DNA from: an uncultured Anaeroplasmataceae bacterium
Lineage (GTDB): Bacteria > Bacillota_I > Bacilli_A > Acholeplasmatales > Anaeroplasmataceae
DNA: 64,000 bases
Direction of reading: 5' to 3'
Assembly: GCA_934229535.1 (NCBI GenBank)
Contig: CAKQDS010000001.1
Location: forward strand, 1-64,000
Shown here: piece after piece, positions 55,759-63,927 of the stretch
Numbering within the stretch: position 1 is the stretch's first letter
Layout of the letters: each line of letters begins with the position of its first letter
Position numbers and translations under genes: made by a program
The notes under the pieces: model-generated
The model's input: only the letters and a program-made list of their open reading frames with translations
Told to the model about the DNA's origin: nothing
The model's database searches: none

Positions 55759-56832
55759 ATGAATGATGTACTACCTTTTTGTAATGAACAACTAAGGAAA
55801 ATTTCTTCAGACGAATTTTTGCCTGAATTATTGGAGGCGGTTAAATATATTTCTATATTTGAAACAAAAATTGAAGATTCAAGATTGGAAAAATGTGTTT
55901 ATTTACCTAAAATGGAAATTAATGAAATTGTTTCATCGTTGCGAATTGAAGGAACTCATACAAAAATTGAAGATTATTATCAAGGTGAATTATTTCCAGA
56001 AGAAAAATCAGTTGAATTAACAGAATTTAAAAATTATACATCAGCTTTAAAAAAGGGGACAAGATTGGTGAAATATGAAGGCTTTACGAATGAAGTTATA
56101 AAAGATATTCATAAAATGATGTTTTCTAACGTCAAGAATATTAAAGCTGGTATTACGATTGGAGATTATAAAAAAGTCAATAATTATATTGCTAGAGCTA
56201 ACATTAGAGTTTATAGCCCTCCAAAAGTTGAGGAAACGCAAGAATATATGAATGATTTAATGAATTTTATTAATGATGATAGTCTTATTATACATCCATT
56301 AGTAAAGTGTGCTGTTATTTATGCTCAATTTGAATCAATTCATCCTTTTGAAGATGGCAACGGAAGAATAGGAAGAATATTAATTCCAATATATTTGTGT
56401 TATGCTGGATTGATTGGTGCACCATTATTTTATATTAGTGAGGCAATTGAAGATGATAAATATCTTTATTATAATTCTTTAACTGAGACTAGAACAGGTA
56501 ATTATAATTTATGGATTAAATTCTTTTTGCAAAAATGTACAATTCAAGCAAAAAAGCATATTAAATTTATTCAAAATATTGATGAGCTATATAAAAAAAT
56601 CACGCAACAAGTTGAACAAATAACTAATTCGGTTTTAACGCCTAAACTCGTACGTGTTATTTTTGAAAATCCAATAATCACATCGAAAAAGATGGCAGAA
56701 AGCTTAAATTTATCTATTACACAAGCAAATAGATATTTAAGAGCTTTAGAAGAAGAAAGAATTTTATATACAAATGAAAGAAAAAGAAATATTTCATATT
56801 ATTTTACTGAATTATTAAGTTTAATATGTTAA
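55759..56832 (+). CDS. Fic-family AMPylase with N-terminal inhibitory helix
   Basis: About 357 residues. The Fic catalytic loop is HPFEDGNGRIGR with His195, complete. An inhibitory motif (S/T)xxxE(G/N) is present near the N-terminus as S60-LRI-E64-G65, typical of class II Fic proteins, whose Glu blocks ATP until relieved. A wHTH follows at the end (SKKMAESLNLSITQANRYLRALEEERILY, about 310-345). Such proteins transfer AMP to a protein target (for example gyrase in related toxins) or to themselves. ATG 55759 follows AGAGGTG. The palindrome before the promoter suggests autoregulation by the wHTH. Confidence 0.88.
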   Translation: MNDVLPFCNEQLRKISSDEFLPELLEAVKYISIFETKIEDSRLEKCVYLPKMEINEIVSSLRIEGTHTKIEDYYQGELFPEEKSVELTEFKNYTSALKKGTRLVKYEGFTNEVIKDIHKMMFSNVKNIKAGITIGDYKKVNNYIARANIRVYSPPKVEETQEYMNDLMNFINDDSLIIHPLVKCAVIYAQFESIHPFEDGNGRIGRILIPIYLCYAGLIGAPLFYISEAIEDDKYLYYNSLTETRTGNYNLWIKFFLQKCTIQAKKHIKFIQNIDELYKKITQQVEQITNSVLTPKLVRVIFENPIITSKKMAESLNLSITQANRYLRALEEERILYTNERKRNISYYFTELLSLIC

Positions 56833-56877
56833 TTTCTTCGTAAATATTTGATTTTGGGCAACTTAAACAAAAAAAAG

Positions 56878-56962
56878 ATCTACCGTCTGCAAACAGTAGA
56901 TACTTTAAGAACAAGCGATTTGTAGAGCAAGTTCATTGAACATTATACAGCTTGTTCCGATT
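56878..56962 (+). other. Structured intergenic RNA-like region
   Basis: Two hairpins in tandem: ATCTA-(bulge)-CTG-CAAA-CAG-TAGAT (56878-56901) and GAACAAGC (56909-56916) / GCTTGTTC (56950-56957), the latter enclosing a small GTTC-ATT-GAAC hairpin (56931-56941) and followed by CGATTTTT. The second acts as a terminator for fic; the first is unexplained. I do not recognise a known riboswitch or T-box. The rest of 56833-57047 holds only a ribosome-like CTCGGAGGAAG near 56976 with no gene after it. Confidence 0.4.
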
Positions 56963-57056
56963 TTTAGCAAGTCCCTCGGAGGAAGAAGTATGATAATATT
57001 TATGTGATTTTCATAATTTATCATGTTATTTTTTATAGAAAAGGAGAATGATAATT

Positions 57057-57902
57057 ATGAAGATTAAGGATAACATTGAAGAAAAAAATCTTGTTTTATT
57101 TAAAGAAGGCAAGAATAAAACAGATTTAAAAGATAGATTAAACCTTCACTATTTAAAATATTTAAATACAACTTATACTGTAGGAAAATATGATAGTATT
57201 CATTTTTCTTCTCCAGTAAATGCAAAAATAGATTATTTAGCACTATATTCACAACCTTCTGAATACAATAAAACATCAAATACTGCAGTTTGTTTTTTTG
57301 AAGATGATATTAAATTTGATGGAAAAAACGGGTTGTGGAATGCTATCTATTATAATGATTCAAAGCTTATCGAACAATATAGAGAACGATTTAAAAATGT
57401 TAAATATTTCATTTCACCTGACTATAGTCAAATTGGAGATGTTCCATTTTGGCTTAATTTATTTAACTTACAACGTTCTAGAATAGTTTCATTGTTTCTA
57501 GTACAAGAATTAAACAAACTCGTATATCCATTAATTACATATTCAAATGAAAATTCATTTGAATATATGCTTGATGGACTTGAAGAATGTAATGTTGTTG
57601 CATTTTCTTTAAAAGGTGCATTAAAAACTAACGAACAACTTGATATGGCAAAAAAAGCTATATCAATAACAATAAATAAATTAACAAAGCTAACAAGTAT
57701 TATTGTTTATAGTGTATCATTATATGATGAAAAAGTTCGTGATTTATTTTCATGTGCTATTAATAAAGGCATTGAAATTATAATTCCAAATAATATCTTA
57801 ATGGAAAGAAATAAAGTATTAGGAGGAATTTATAATGGGAAGATTTTAAAAAATAGGTGGCGTTTCAGGTACGAGTGGTTCACCACAACTTTCAATTTTT
57901 AA
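57057..57902 (+). CDS. DUF4417-like protein with read-through C-terminus
   Basis: A protein of about 281 residues as it now reads. It has the DUF4417 hallmarks: CFFEDDIKFDGKNGLWNAIYYN, VKYFISPDYSQIGDVPFWLN and VVAFSLKG; members occur on phages, plasmids and islands with unknown function. The natural end is likely at residue about 262 (IYNGKI): codon 57846-57848 is TTA, and an A at 57847 would make TAA. The 18 extra residues are therefore off-frame sequence of the following gene. ATG 57057 lies ten bases after AAGGAG; ATG 57048 is too close. Confidence 0.75.
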   Translation: MKIKDNIEEKNLVLFKEGKNKTDLKDRLNLHYLKYLNTTYTVGKYDSIHFSSPVNAKIDYLALYSQPSEYNKTSNTAVCFFEDDIKFDGKNGLWNAIYYNDSKLIEQYRERFKNVKYFISPDYSQIGDVPFWLNLFNLQRSRIVSLFLVQELNKLVYPLITYSNENSFEYMLDGLEECNVVAFSLKGALKTNEQLDMAKKAISITINKLTKLTSIIVYSVSLYDEKVRDLFSCAINKGIEIIIPNNILMERNKVLGGIYNGKILKNRWRFRYEWFTTTFNF

Positions 57903-58303
57903 TTCTGAGCATGATGCTAAAGTTAAAGAGCTTGAATCAAAACTATCTTTTAATTCTAATGAATTAAGTTACTCTGAAAGTAAAATTAAAATTGAAACTT
58001 ATTTGTTAAATAAAAATCATCCTGTAGGCGGTTCTAAGGCAAAATTTTTTATTGATTATTTGGGATATTCAAAAGATAATCCCAAGCAATTTTTTTAATG
58101 CTATTTATTTGGCAATTGATGGCAAAATACCTACAAAAGAACGTGATACTGCACATGGACATGTATTGGAATTTCATGAGAAAATAAAATCTATTTCTGG
58201 TAATTATTACGAAACTAATATTGTTGTTTCTATACAAAAAGATCACGGAAAATTGACTTATAGAATTATAACTGCTTATCCTGATAAGAAAGGGGAAAAA
58301 TAA
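57835..58303 (+). pseudogene. DUF6883-like gene, broken twice
   Basis: ATG 57835 after AGGAGG (57821-57826) opens MGRF, then TAA at codon 5 (57847-57849), then IGGVSGTSGSPQLSIF, KIETYLLNKNHPVGG and KAKFFIDYLGYS, a second lesion in the T7 run 58090-58096 (one T too many), and NAIYLAIDGKIPTKER to ITAYPDKKGEK. NHPVGGSKAKFF and a late RIITAYP are DUF6883 features; that domain is found as the C-terminal part of some polymorphic toxins and as a stand-alone gene before DUF4926. Both lesions are single-base changes, so decay is recent. Confidence 0.7.
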
Positions 58304-58304
58304 T

Positions 58305-58487
58305 ATGAAATTGTATGATAAAGTTATTTTGACAGAAGAATTTGATAATTATAAGGCTGGAACTGAAGGAATTATTGTTGAGTTATATGATGATTTAGCA
58401 TATCTTGAAATGATTGACTCAGATGGTAATACTTTAGGTGGTATATATGATGTTCCTTTATCTATTTTAGAATTTCAAAGTAATTAA
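58305..58487 (+). CDS. DUF4926-like small protein (possible antitoxin/immunity)
   Basis: A 60-residue beta-barrel-like protein: MKLYDKVILTEEF, AGTEGIIVELYDDLAYLEMID, then a short tail. This is the DUF4926 plan. The gene begins one base after the stop of the DUF6883-like gene, and the two families often pair; toxin-immunity or toxin-antitoxin is suggested by that pairing, not proven. The reading frame here is intact although its partner is broken, which fits loss of a toxin before its antidote. Confidence 0.68.
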   Translation: MKLYDKVILTEEFDNYKAGTEGIIVELYDDLAYLEMIDSDGNTLGGIYDVPLSILEFQSN

Positions 58488-58603
58488 ATGAAAATATAGT
58501 AATACTCGTAAATTTAAATTCATATTAAACTAAAAATATTTAAGAGCTTTATTTATGATTAATTTTTAATATTATATAAGGCTATGCATTATACGTTTCG
58601 CAT

Positions 58604-59618
58604 ATGACTGAATGTCAATATGCACCAAAGCTTTTTGAAGTAATTGAAGGAATTGTTAATAAGGAAAAACTTGAAAATGGCAATAACTATGGAATGTATA
58701 TTTTAACTGGTTCACAGGCGTATGAATTGATGAGTGGTGTTGCAGAATCTCTTGCTGGAAGAGTTTCTATAATAAGAATGTCACCATTAAGTACAAGAGA
58801 AATTTTTGACTCTTCGGAGAAAAAATTTGAGATTGATCCAATTATTCTTGCAAATAGATCTAAAGATTTCACTCTTGAAGCTAATGATTTATATAAGCTA
58901 ATCGTTAGAGGTATGTATCCTGAATTATATGAAAATTCTAATTTGGATTCAAATATGTTTTATTCTAACTATGTAGATACTTATATTGAGCGTGATGTTT
59001 CTCAAATAATTAATTTAAAGGATAAATTGAAATTTCAAAATTTTATGGAGGTATTGGCGTCTATAACTGGTGAGGAATTAGTATATGACACATTAATCTA
59101 AAGCTGTTGGTGTGAAGGTTGAAACTATAAAATTCTGGATTAGTGTTTTAATAGCAGGTGATATAATATATTTACTTGAGCCTTATAATGAGATGTCAGT
59201 TGTTAAAAGAATTGTGAAGCGTCCTAAAATATATTTTAATGATACTGGTTTGGCTTGCTATTTATCAAGATTAAATAATGATGAAGTTTTAAAAAGCTCT
59301 ATTTTTAAAGGTAGATTTGTAGAAACATATATTGTAAATGAAATTAGAAAATCATTTAGAAATAATGGCTTTAGAGATAATTTTTTCTATTATAGGGATA
59401 ATAATCAAAATGAAATTGATTTAATTATTCTAGATGAGGGAAAATTGCATTTTATTGAATGTAAATCTGGTGTTGATTTTTCAAAAAATAATGTTAAAGG
59501 TTTTACTAAATTAAATGATTCTAATTATATTATTGGAAATTCATGTGTTGTTTGTAACACAAAAACGTTATATAAAATTGCTGATAATATATATGCTATA
59601 CCAATTTCTGCAATTTAA
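58604..59618 (+). pseudogene. Truncated, frameshifted DUF4143 ATPase
   Basis: Two frames together make the C-terminal two-thirds of an AAA_14/DUF4143 ATPase. 58604-59101 begins at the Walker B relic (TECQYAPKLFEVI) and includes YILTGSQAYEL, SLAGRVSIIRMSPLS and YVDTYIERDVSQI, then stops. 59112-59618 resumes with ETIKFWISVLIAGDIIYLLEPY and ends in the nuclease-like NEIDLIILDEGKLHFIECKSG. One extra A near 59095 explains the shift (TTAATCTAAA for TTATCTAAA). The first 100 residues with Walker A are absent; 58488-58603 shows nothing related. Not functional. Confidence 0.82.
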
Positions 59619-59649
59619 TGTAAGAGACAAATGTTTCTTACATTTTTTT
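59619..59649 (+). terminator. Rho-independent terminator
   Basis: TGTAAGA (59619-59625) / TCTTACA (59636-59642), ten-base loop, seven Ts. Closes the island before cdaA. Confidence 0.8.
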
Positions 59650-59718
59650 GTTGTCTGATTTTGGCTTTAATCTTTTAAAAAGTCTAAGAATTTGATATAA
59701 TAAATTAGAGGTGAAATT

Positions 59719-60501
59719 ATGTGGGAAACTATTAATAATTTTTTAAATGATCATATAGCTTTAAAAATAACTATTGATGCTTATTTATTATTCATAATTT
59801 TTGTTTTTGTTTTAAAATTTGTTTTAACTAATAGAAAGGCTTTAAATGTTCTATTAATAACAATTGTTTTGTTTTTATTAGCTTATGTATGCTATAAGCT
59901 AGATTTTTTAGTTTCAGGTAAGGTTTTTCCATATATCGGTGGTATTTTATTTTTAACACTTGTAATTATTTTAGCTCCTGAAATAAGACGTGAGCTAGAT
60001 TTTAGTGGTAAAATGGATGGTAAGGGAGAAGCAATGCTTTCAAGTAACGACTTTACTAAAAATGCGATTGCTGATGCGACTATGTATTTATCATCACATA
60101 AAATTGGAGCTTTAATAACAATTGAAAAGCACAATTCCTTGGATCAATATGCTGAAAAGGCAATTCAGTTAAATTCAGATGTTTCAAAAGAATTACTCAT
60201 CAATATATTTACCCCTAATACACCACTTCATGATGGTGCTGTAATTATTCGTGGTAATAAGATTAGATGTGCTGGTGCTTATTATGTTTTGACAAAGCAT
60301 GAGGACTTGGATAAAACAACAGGCTCAAGACATAGAGCTGGTCTTGGTATTTCTGAGGTTACAGATTCTCTTACTGTTATTGTAAGTGAGGAAACAGGAA
60401 ATATTTCTATTGCATCAGAGGGCTTTATGATTAAGATATTAGATAGATCTAAGCTGATGGAATATTTGGATATGTTCTTAAATGTAGGAGGAAGAAAATA
60501 A
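59719..60501 (+). CDS. cdaA: Diadenylate cyclase CdaA
   Basis: A 260-residue membrane enzyme that makes cyclic di-AMP from two ATP. Three helices fill about 18-95; the DAC domain has HDGAVIIRGNKI (DGA motif) and GSRHRAGLGISEVTDS (RHR motif), both complete. c-di-AMP controls potassium uptake and cell-wall homeostasis in Bacillota. In most relatives cdaR and glmM follow; here a 60-codon membrane protein and a PAS/GGDEF-like protein follow instead. A TATAAT stands at 59696-59701, with no clear -35. Overlaps the next gene by one base. Confidence 0.93.
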   Translation: MWETINNFLNDHIALKITIDAYLLFIIFVFVLKFVLTNRKALNVLLITIVLFLLAYVCYKLDFLVSGKVFPYIGGILFLTLVIILAPEIRRELDFSGKMDGKGEAMLSSNDFTKNAIADATMYLSSHKIGALITIEKHNSLDQYAEKAIQLNSDVSKELLINIFTPNTPLHDGAVIIRGNKIRCAGAYYVLTKHEDLDKTTGSRHRAGLGISEVTDSLTVIVSEETGNISIASEGFMIKILDRSKLMEYLDMFLNVGGRK

Positions 60502-60683
60502 TGAGATGGCTTAAAAAGATTTTAGATGTTATTTTAAATCCTATTGGATCATTATTCTTTCCTCATAGCTCTGATAAGATTATAAAGAAGACAACAAGAT
60601 ATCCATTTATTATTTATTTTGTTGCGTTAATATTAACAGTTATTGTTATATTATTTGTATATCGTGATTATATATTTAAGTAG
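60501..60683 (+). CDS. Small single-helix membrane protein, unknown
   Basis: A 60-residue protein with a basic N-terminus (MRWLKKILDVILNPIG) and one strong helix (about 36-56). The ATG shares a base with the cdaA stop, so translation is coupled. It takes the place where CdaR would be expected but is far too short and lacks YbbR repeats. A small membrane partner of CdaA or of the next protein is possible. Confidence 0.6.
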   Translation: MRWLKKILDVILNPIGSLFFPHSSDKIIKKTTRYPFIIYFVALILTVIVILFVYRDYIFK

Positions 60684-60692
60684 GTTTTAAAA

Positions 60693-62261
60693 ATGAGTTT
60701 TTATGGACACCCAATTGTATTATTAATTTTATGTGTTTTAATTGCTACTATCATTATTAAGCAAAGTATAGCTAGACATAAGCTATTAAAGAATCGATTA
60801 CTTGTTTCCTTCTTTTTTATATTTGCTAGTGTGATGTGCATTGTTTTTTATGAGGACATAAAAAAAATTGATTTGTTATATAAGATTTTGGACTATGTCT
60901 TTTATGCTCTTGATGTATTAGCTTGTATATTTATCTTTTTTAGTGTTGATTATTCAATGGAAAAGGATAAATTTTATAAGGAAATTGTTGCTTCAATTGA
61001 TGATTCCAAGATTTATGTTCTTGTCGATAAGAAGGAGCGTGTAAGACAAATATCTTCATGCTTTAGTGAAATTCTTGGTAAGACGAAGGATGAATGCTAC
61101 AAGAAAAAGCTTTCTAATTTGTTTGATGATGCATTAAAGGTAAATAGCTTCAATTCTGTTGATTATAATAATAAGGATTTTTGGCGATTATATAAAGATT
61201 ATGCTGCAAATGCTATTGATTCAAATGATTCTAAAAAGCCACTTGAAATAATGGTTGTTGATAGAAATAATGATTCATTTGGACTAAAAATATTAGAAAC
61301 TCCTATCTTTATTATGGGAAAATATCAAGGAAGACTTTGGTTTGGTGAGAAGCTTAGTGAGGATAATTTAGTAGGAATGGAGAAGACCATTGTTGATAAT
61401 AATAAGGAGCTTCAGGCCTTAACTACTAGATTTGTAGCTTTACTTGATTGTACTAGTGAAGCAATTTTCTTTGCTGATTTAAATGATCAAAGCATTTGGT
61501 GTAACGATCAAATGGTTTCTTTATTGAATTTAGAGGGAAATTCGATTTCCATTAAGGACTTTAAAAGTTTTATTGCCCCAGATGATTTACCATATTATGA
61601 ATCAAGATTACAAAAGCTTAGTGAAAATGAGCCAAGCTATGATTTAACATATCGCTATAATACTGGTGGAAGAGATATTTTTATTAAGGAAAGGGGCAAG
61701 CTTTGTGTAACTAAAAATTCAAAGGAAATTTGTGGTGTTATTGAAAGAATTGAGGATGTTCATTTTGAACATAGTGCAATTCCTGAATTAGATAATTTAA
61801 AATCAGAGGATGAGCTTGTTACTGAGGCCTCAAAGCTAGAGGCTGAAAATAGACCTTATTTGATTGCTACCTTTAGCTTAGATAGTATACCAGAAATTAA
61901 TGATGAGCATGGTAGAAGTTTTGGTAATATGGTTATGGCGGAATATGTTAGAACAATTCATCGTAATTTTGTTAATGATAATCAAATTTATCGTGTTGGT
62001 GGCTTAGTTTTTACTGCACTTATTACTGATTTAAGAAAGATGGATGTATTAAAGAATAAGCTAAATCAAAAGGAAAGTATTCTTCATGTTAGTGGTAGCT
62101 ATGGATCTATCAGCTTTACACTTCATGTAACTATGGGACTTGCTTATTATAAGGATGCTGGTACAGCCAAGGGTGTTTATAAGAACTCATTGCAGGCTTT
62201 AAGCTTTGTTCATAGACCACAGGTTAATACTAGCTATGTATATTATCAGGATATAAAATGA
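60693..62261 (+). CDS. Membrane protein with PAS domain(s) and degenerate GGDEF domain
   Basis: A 522-residue protein. About four helices occupy 1-90; a PAS-like domain lies at 100-215, a second at 240-355 (ALLDCTSEAIFFADLNDQSIWCN), and a GGDEF-like domain at 380-522 (DSIPEINDEHGRSFGNMVMAEYVRTI). Its signature reads VGGLVFTALI instead of GG(D/E)EF (about 434-443), so it should not cyclise GTP. GdpP, the c-di-AMP phosphodiesterase, has helices, PAS and degenerate GGDEF plus DHH domains; here the DHH part is absent. With cdaA upstream, a regulator of c-di-AMP synthesis is a fair hypothesis. Overlaps the next gene by four bases. Confidence 0.8.
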   Translation: MSFYGHPIVLLILCVLIATIIIKQSIARHKLLKNRLLVSFFFIFASVMCIVFYEDIKKIDLLYKILDYVFYALDVLACIFIFFSVDYSMEKDKFYKEIVASIDDSKIYVLVDKKERVRQISSCFSEILGKTKDECYKKKLSNLFDDALKVNSFNSVDYNNKDFWRLYKDYAANAIDSNDSKKPLEIMVVDRNNDSFGLKILETPIFIMGKYQGRLWFGEKLSEDNLVGMEKTIVDNNKELQALTTRFVALLDCTSEAIFFADLNDQSIWCNDQMVSLLNLEGNSISIKDFKSFIAPDDLPYYESRLQKLSENEPSYDLTYRYNTGGRDIFIKERGKLCVTKNSKEICGVIERIEDVHFEHSAIPELDNLKSEDELVTEASKLEAENRPYLIATFSLDSIPEINDEHGRSFGNMVMAEYVRTIHRNFVNDNQIYRVGGLVFTALITDLRKMDVLKNKLNQKESILHVSGSYGSISFTLHVTMGLAYYKDAGTAKGVYKNSLQALSFVHRPQVNTSYVYYQDIK

Positions 62262-62752
62262 TTAAAGAAGAAGCAAGAATCTTAGCTAAAAATATAAGGA
62301 AAGAGCTAGATACAAAAGCTATTAGTAGCTTGATAGTTAAGGATATAATAAGTAGTGGGATAATTGTTGATTATAAAATCATTGGTCTTTACTATCCTTT
62401 AGAATATGAAATTGATCTTTTAGAATTAATGAATTATTATAATGATAAAATATTTTGTTTTCCGAAAACAACAGATGTTATCGAGTTTTATAAAGATAAT
62501 GGTAAATTTGTTAATGCTAAATTTAATGTTATGGAGCCGATATCTAATGAACAGCTTATTCCTGAACTTATTTTTGTTCCCTGTTTAGGTCTTAATTATA
62601 ATAATGCAAGGCTAGGCTATGGCAAAGGTTTTTATGATAGATATGCTAAAGCTCATAGCTCAAGGCTTGTTGGTATATGTTATAAAAAATGTGTATTTGA
62701 TTTTACTGAATCAAGTAATGATATAAAATTTGCAACAATTTTTAAGGAGTAG
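62258..62752 (+). CDS. 5-formyltetrahydrofolate cyclo-ligase
   Basis: A 164-residue enzyme that turns 5-formyl-THF into 5,10-methenyl-THF with ATP, keeping folates usable. The active-site strip PCLGLNYNNARLGYGKGFYDRY is diagnostic; ARILAKNIRKELD and GLYYPLEYEIDLLEL at the start also fit. Slightly shorter than the usual 180-200 residues. Overlaps the previous gene by ATGA. Confidence 0.9.
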   Translation: MIKEEARILAKNIRKELDTKAISSLIVKDIISSGIIVDYKIIGLYYPLEYEIDLLELMNYYNDKIFCFPKTTDVIEFYKDNGKFVNAKFNVMEPISNEQLIPELIFVPCLGLNYNNARLGYGKGFYDRYAKAHSSRLVGICYKKCVFDFTESSNDIKFATIFKE

Positions 62753-62756
62753 AATG

Positions 62757-63404
62757 ATGGTTGGAGCTATAATTGTAATGGCAGGAAACGCAAGTAGAAT
62801 GCAGATGGATATAAATAAAGCATTATTACCAATAAATGATAAGCCATTATTTTGGTATAGCTATGCGCTTTTTAAAAAATTAGGATTTGAAATATGTTTA
62901 GTTATAAGAGAATGTGATGAAGCTATTGTTAAAAAATATGTTGATGATGATACTAAGATTGCTTATGGTGGTAAAACTAGAAGTGAAAGTGTTTATAATG
63001 GCTTAAATGCTATTAGCTCTGATAAGGTCATTATTCACGATGCAGCAAGAATTTTTATTGATGATGAAACTACATTAAGGCTTGTTGAAAAAATTAAACC
63101 AGGCTTTGGTGTATTTGTTGGTGCTAAGGCTATTGATACAATTAGAATTAATGATAATGGTATTTATAAAACCTTAGATCGTGACGCTCTTGTTTATGCT
63201 CAAACGCCACAAGGCGCAATGACTTCTGATCTTAAAAATGCTTATGAAATTGAAAAGGCTAGAGGATTTTTAGCCACTGATGAAATGATGATTATGGAAA
63301 ATGCTTTTTATAAGGTTGAAATGGTTTTAGGCTCAGCAAATAATTTTAAAATTACAACTAAAAAGGATTATATTCTGGCAAAGGAGTTAATGGAAAATGA
63401 TTAG
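62757..63404 (+). CDS. ispD: 2-C-methyl-D-erythritol 4-phosphate cytidylyltransferase
   Basis: About 215 residues, third step of the MEP isoprenoid route: MEP plus CTP to CDP-ME. The nucleotide-binding start is IIVMAGNASRMQMDINKALLPI; GGKTRSESVYNGL, VIIHDAARIFI and YAQTPQGAM follow in canonical order. The usual AAGxGxRM reads MAGNASRM here, a conservative change in loop glycines. ATG 62757 is seven bases after AAGGAG (62744-62749); ATG 62754 is an alternative. Overlaps ispF by eight bases. Confidence 0.92.
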   Translation: MVGAIIVMAGNASRMQMDINKALLPINDKPLFWYSYALFKKLGFEICLVIRECDEAIVKKYVDDDTKIAYGGKTRSESVYNGLNAISSDKVIIHDAARIFIDDETTLRLVEKIKPGFGVFVGAKAIDTIRINDNGIYKTLDRDALVYAQTPQGAMTSDLKNAYEIEKARGFLATDEMMIMENAFYKVEMVLGSANNFKITTKKDYILAKELMEND

Positions 63405-63879
63405 AATTGGTCATGCTTGGGATACTCATAGGCTTGTAGAGGGACGCAAGCTTTATCTTGGTGGTGTTTTAGTTCCTAATAAGCTTGGACTCTTAGGTCA
63501 TAGTGATGCTGATGTTGTGCTTCATACTGTTGCTGAAAGCTTGCTTGGGAGCCTAGCTTTAGGTGATTTAGGATATTTTTATCCTGATAATAGTGATAAA
63601 ACCCTAAATATGGATTCTAAGGTTATTTTAAGTGAATGCTATCAAAGGGTTAAGGATTGTGGATATAAATTAAATAATTTGGATTTGACTATTTATGCAG
63701 AATTTATTAAAATTAGTCCAATTCGTGAGGATATAAGAAAAAGCATTGCTAATATTTTAAAAGTAGATATAAGTGTGGTAAGTATTAAAGCTACAACCTG
63801 GGAAAAAATGGGTTTTGTTGGTAGAGGCGAAGCAATTGCTTGTGAATGTGTATGTTTAGTGCAAAATGATATTGCATAA
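63397..63879 (+). CDS. ispF: 2-C-methyl-D-erythritol 2,4-cyclodiphosphate synthase
   Basis: A 160-residue zinc enzyme of the MEP route. GHAWDTHRL supplies metal ligands Asp8-x-His-like residues, GHSDADVVLHTVAE the third His, and KATTWEKMGFVGRGEAIAC the CDP site. Trimeric in known members. With ispD adjacent, isoprenoids in this organism come from the non-mevalonate pathway; ispE, the intermediate step, is not in the window. Confidence 0.94.
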   Translation: MIRIGHAWDTHRLVEGRKLYLGGVLVPNKLGLLGHSDADVVLHTVAESLLGSLALGDLGYFYPDNSDKTLNMDSKVILSECYQRVKDCGYKLNNLDLTIYAEFIKISPIREDIRKSIANILKVDISVVSIKATTWEKMGFVGRGEAIACECVCLVQNDIA

Positions 63880-63927
63880 TTAATAATTTAAGTATATAAT
63901 TTTCTTATATAAGGAGGAGATGAGAGA

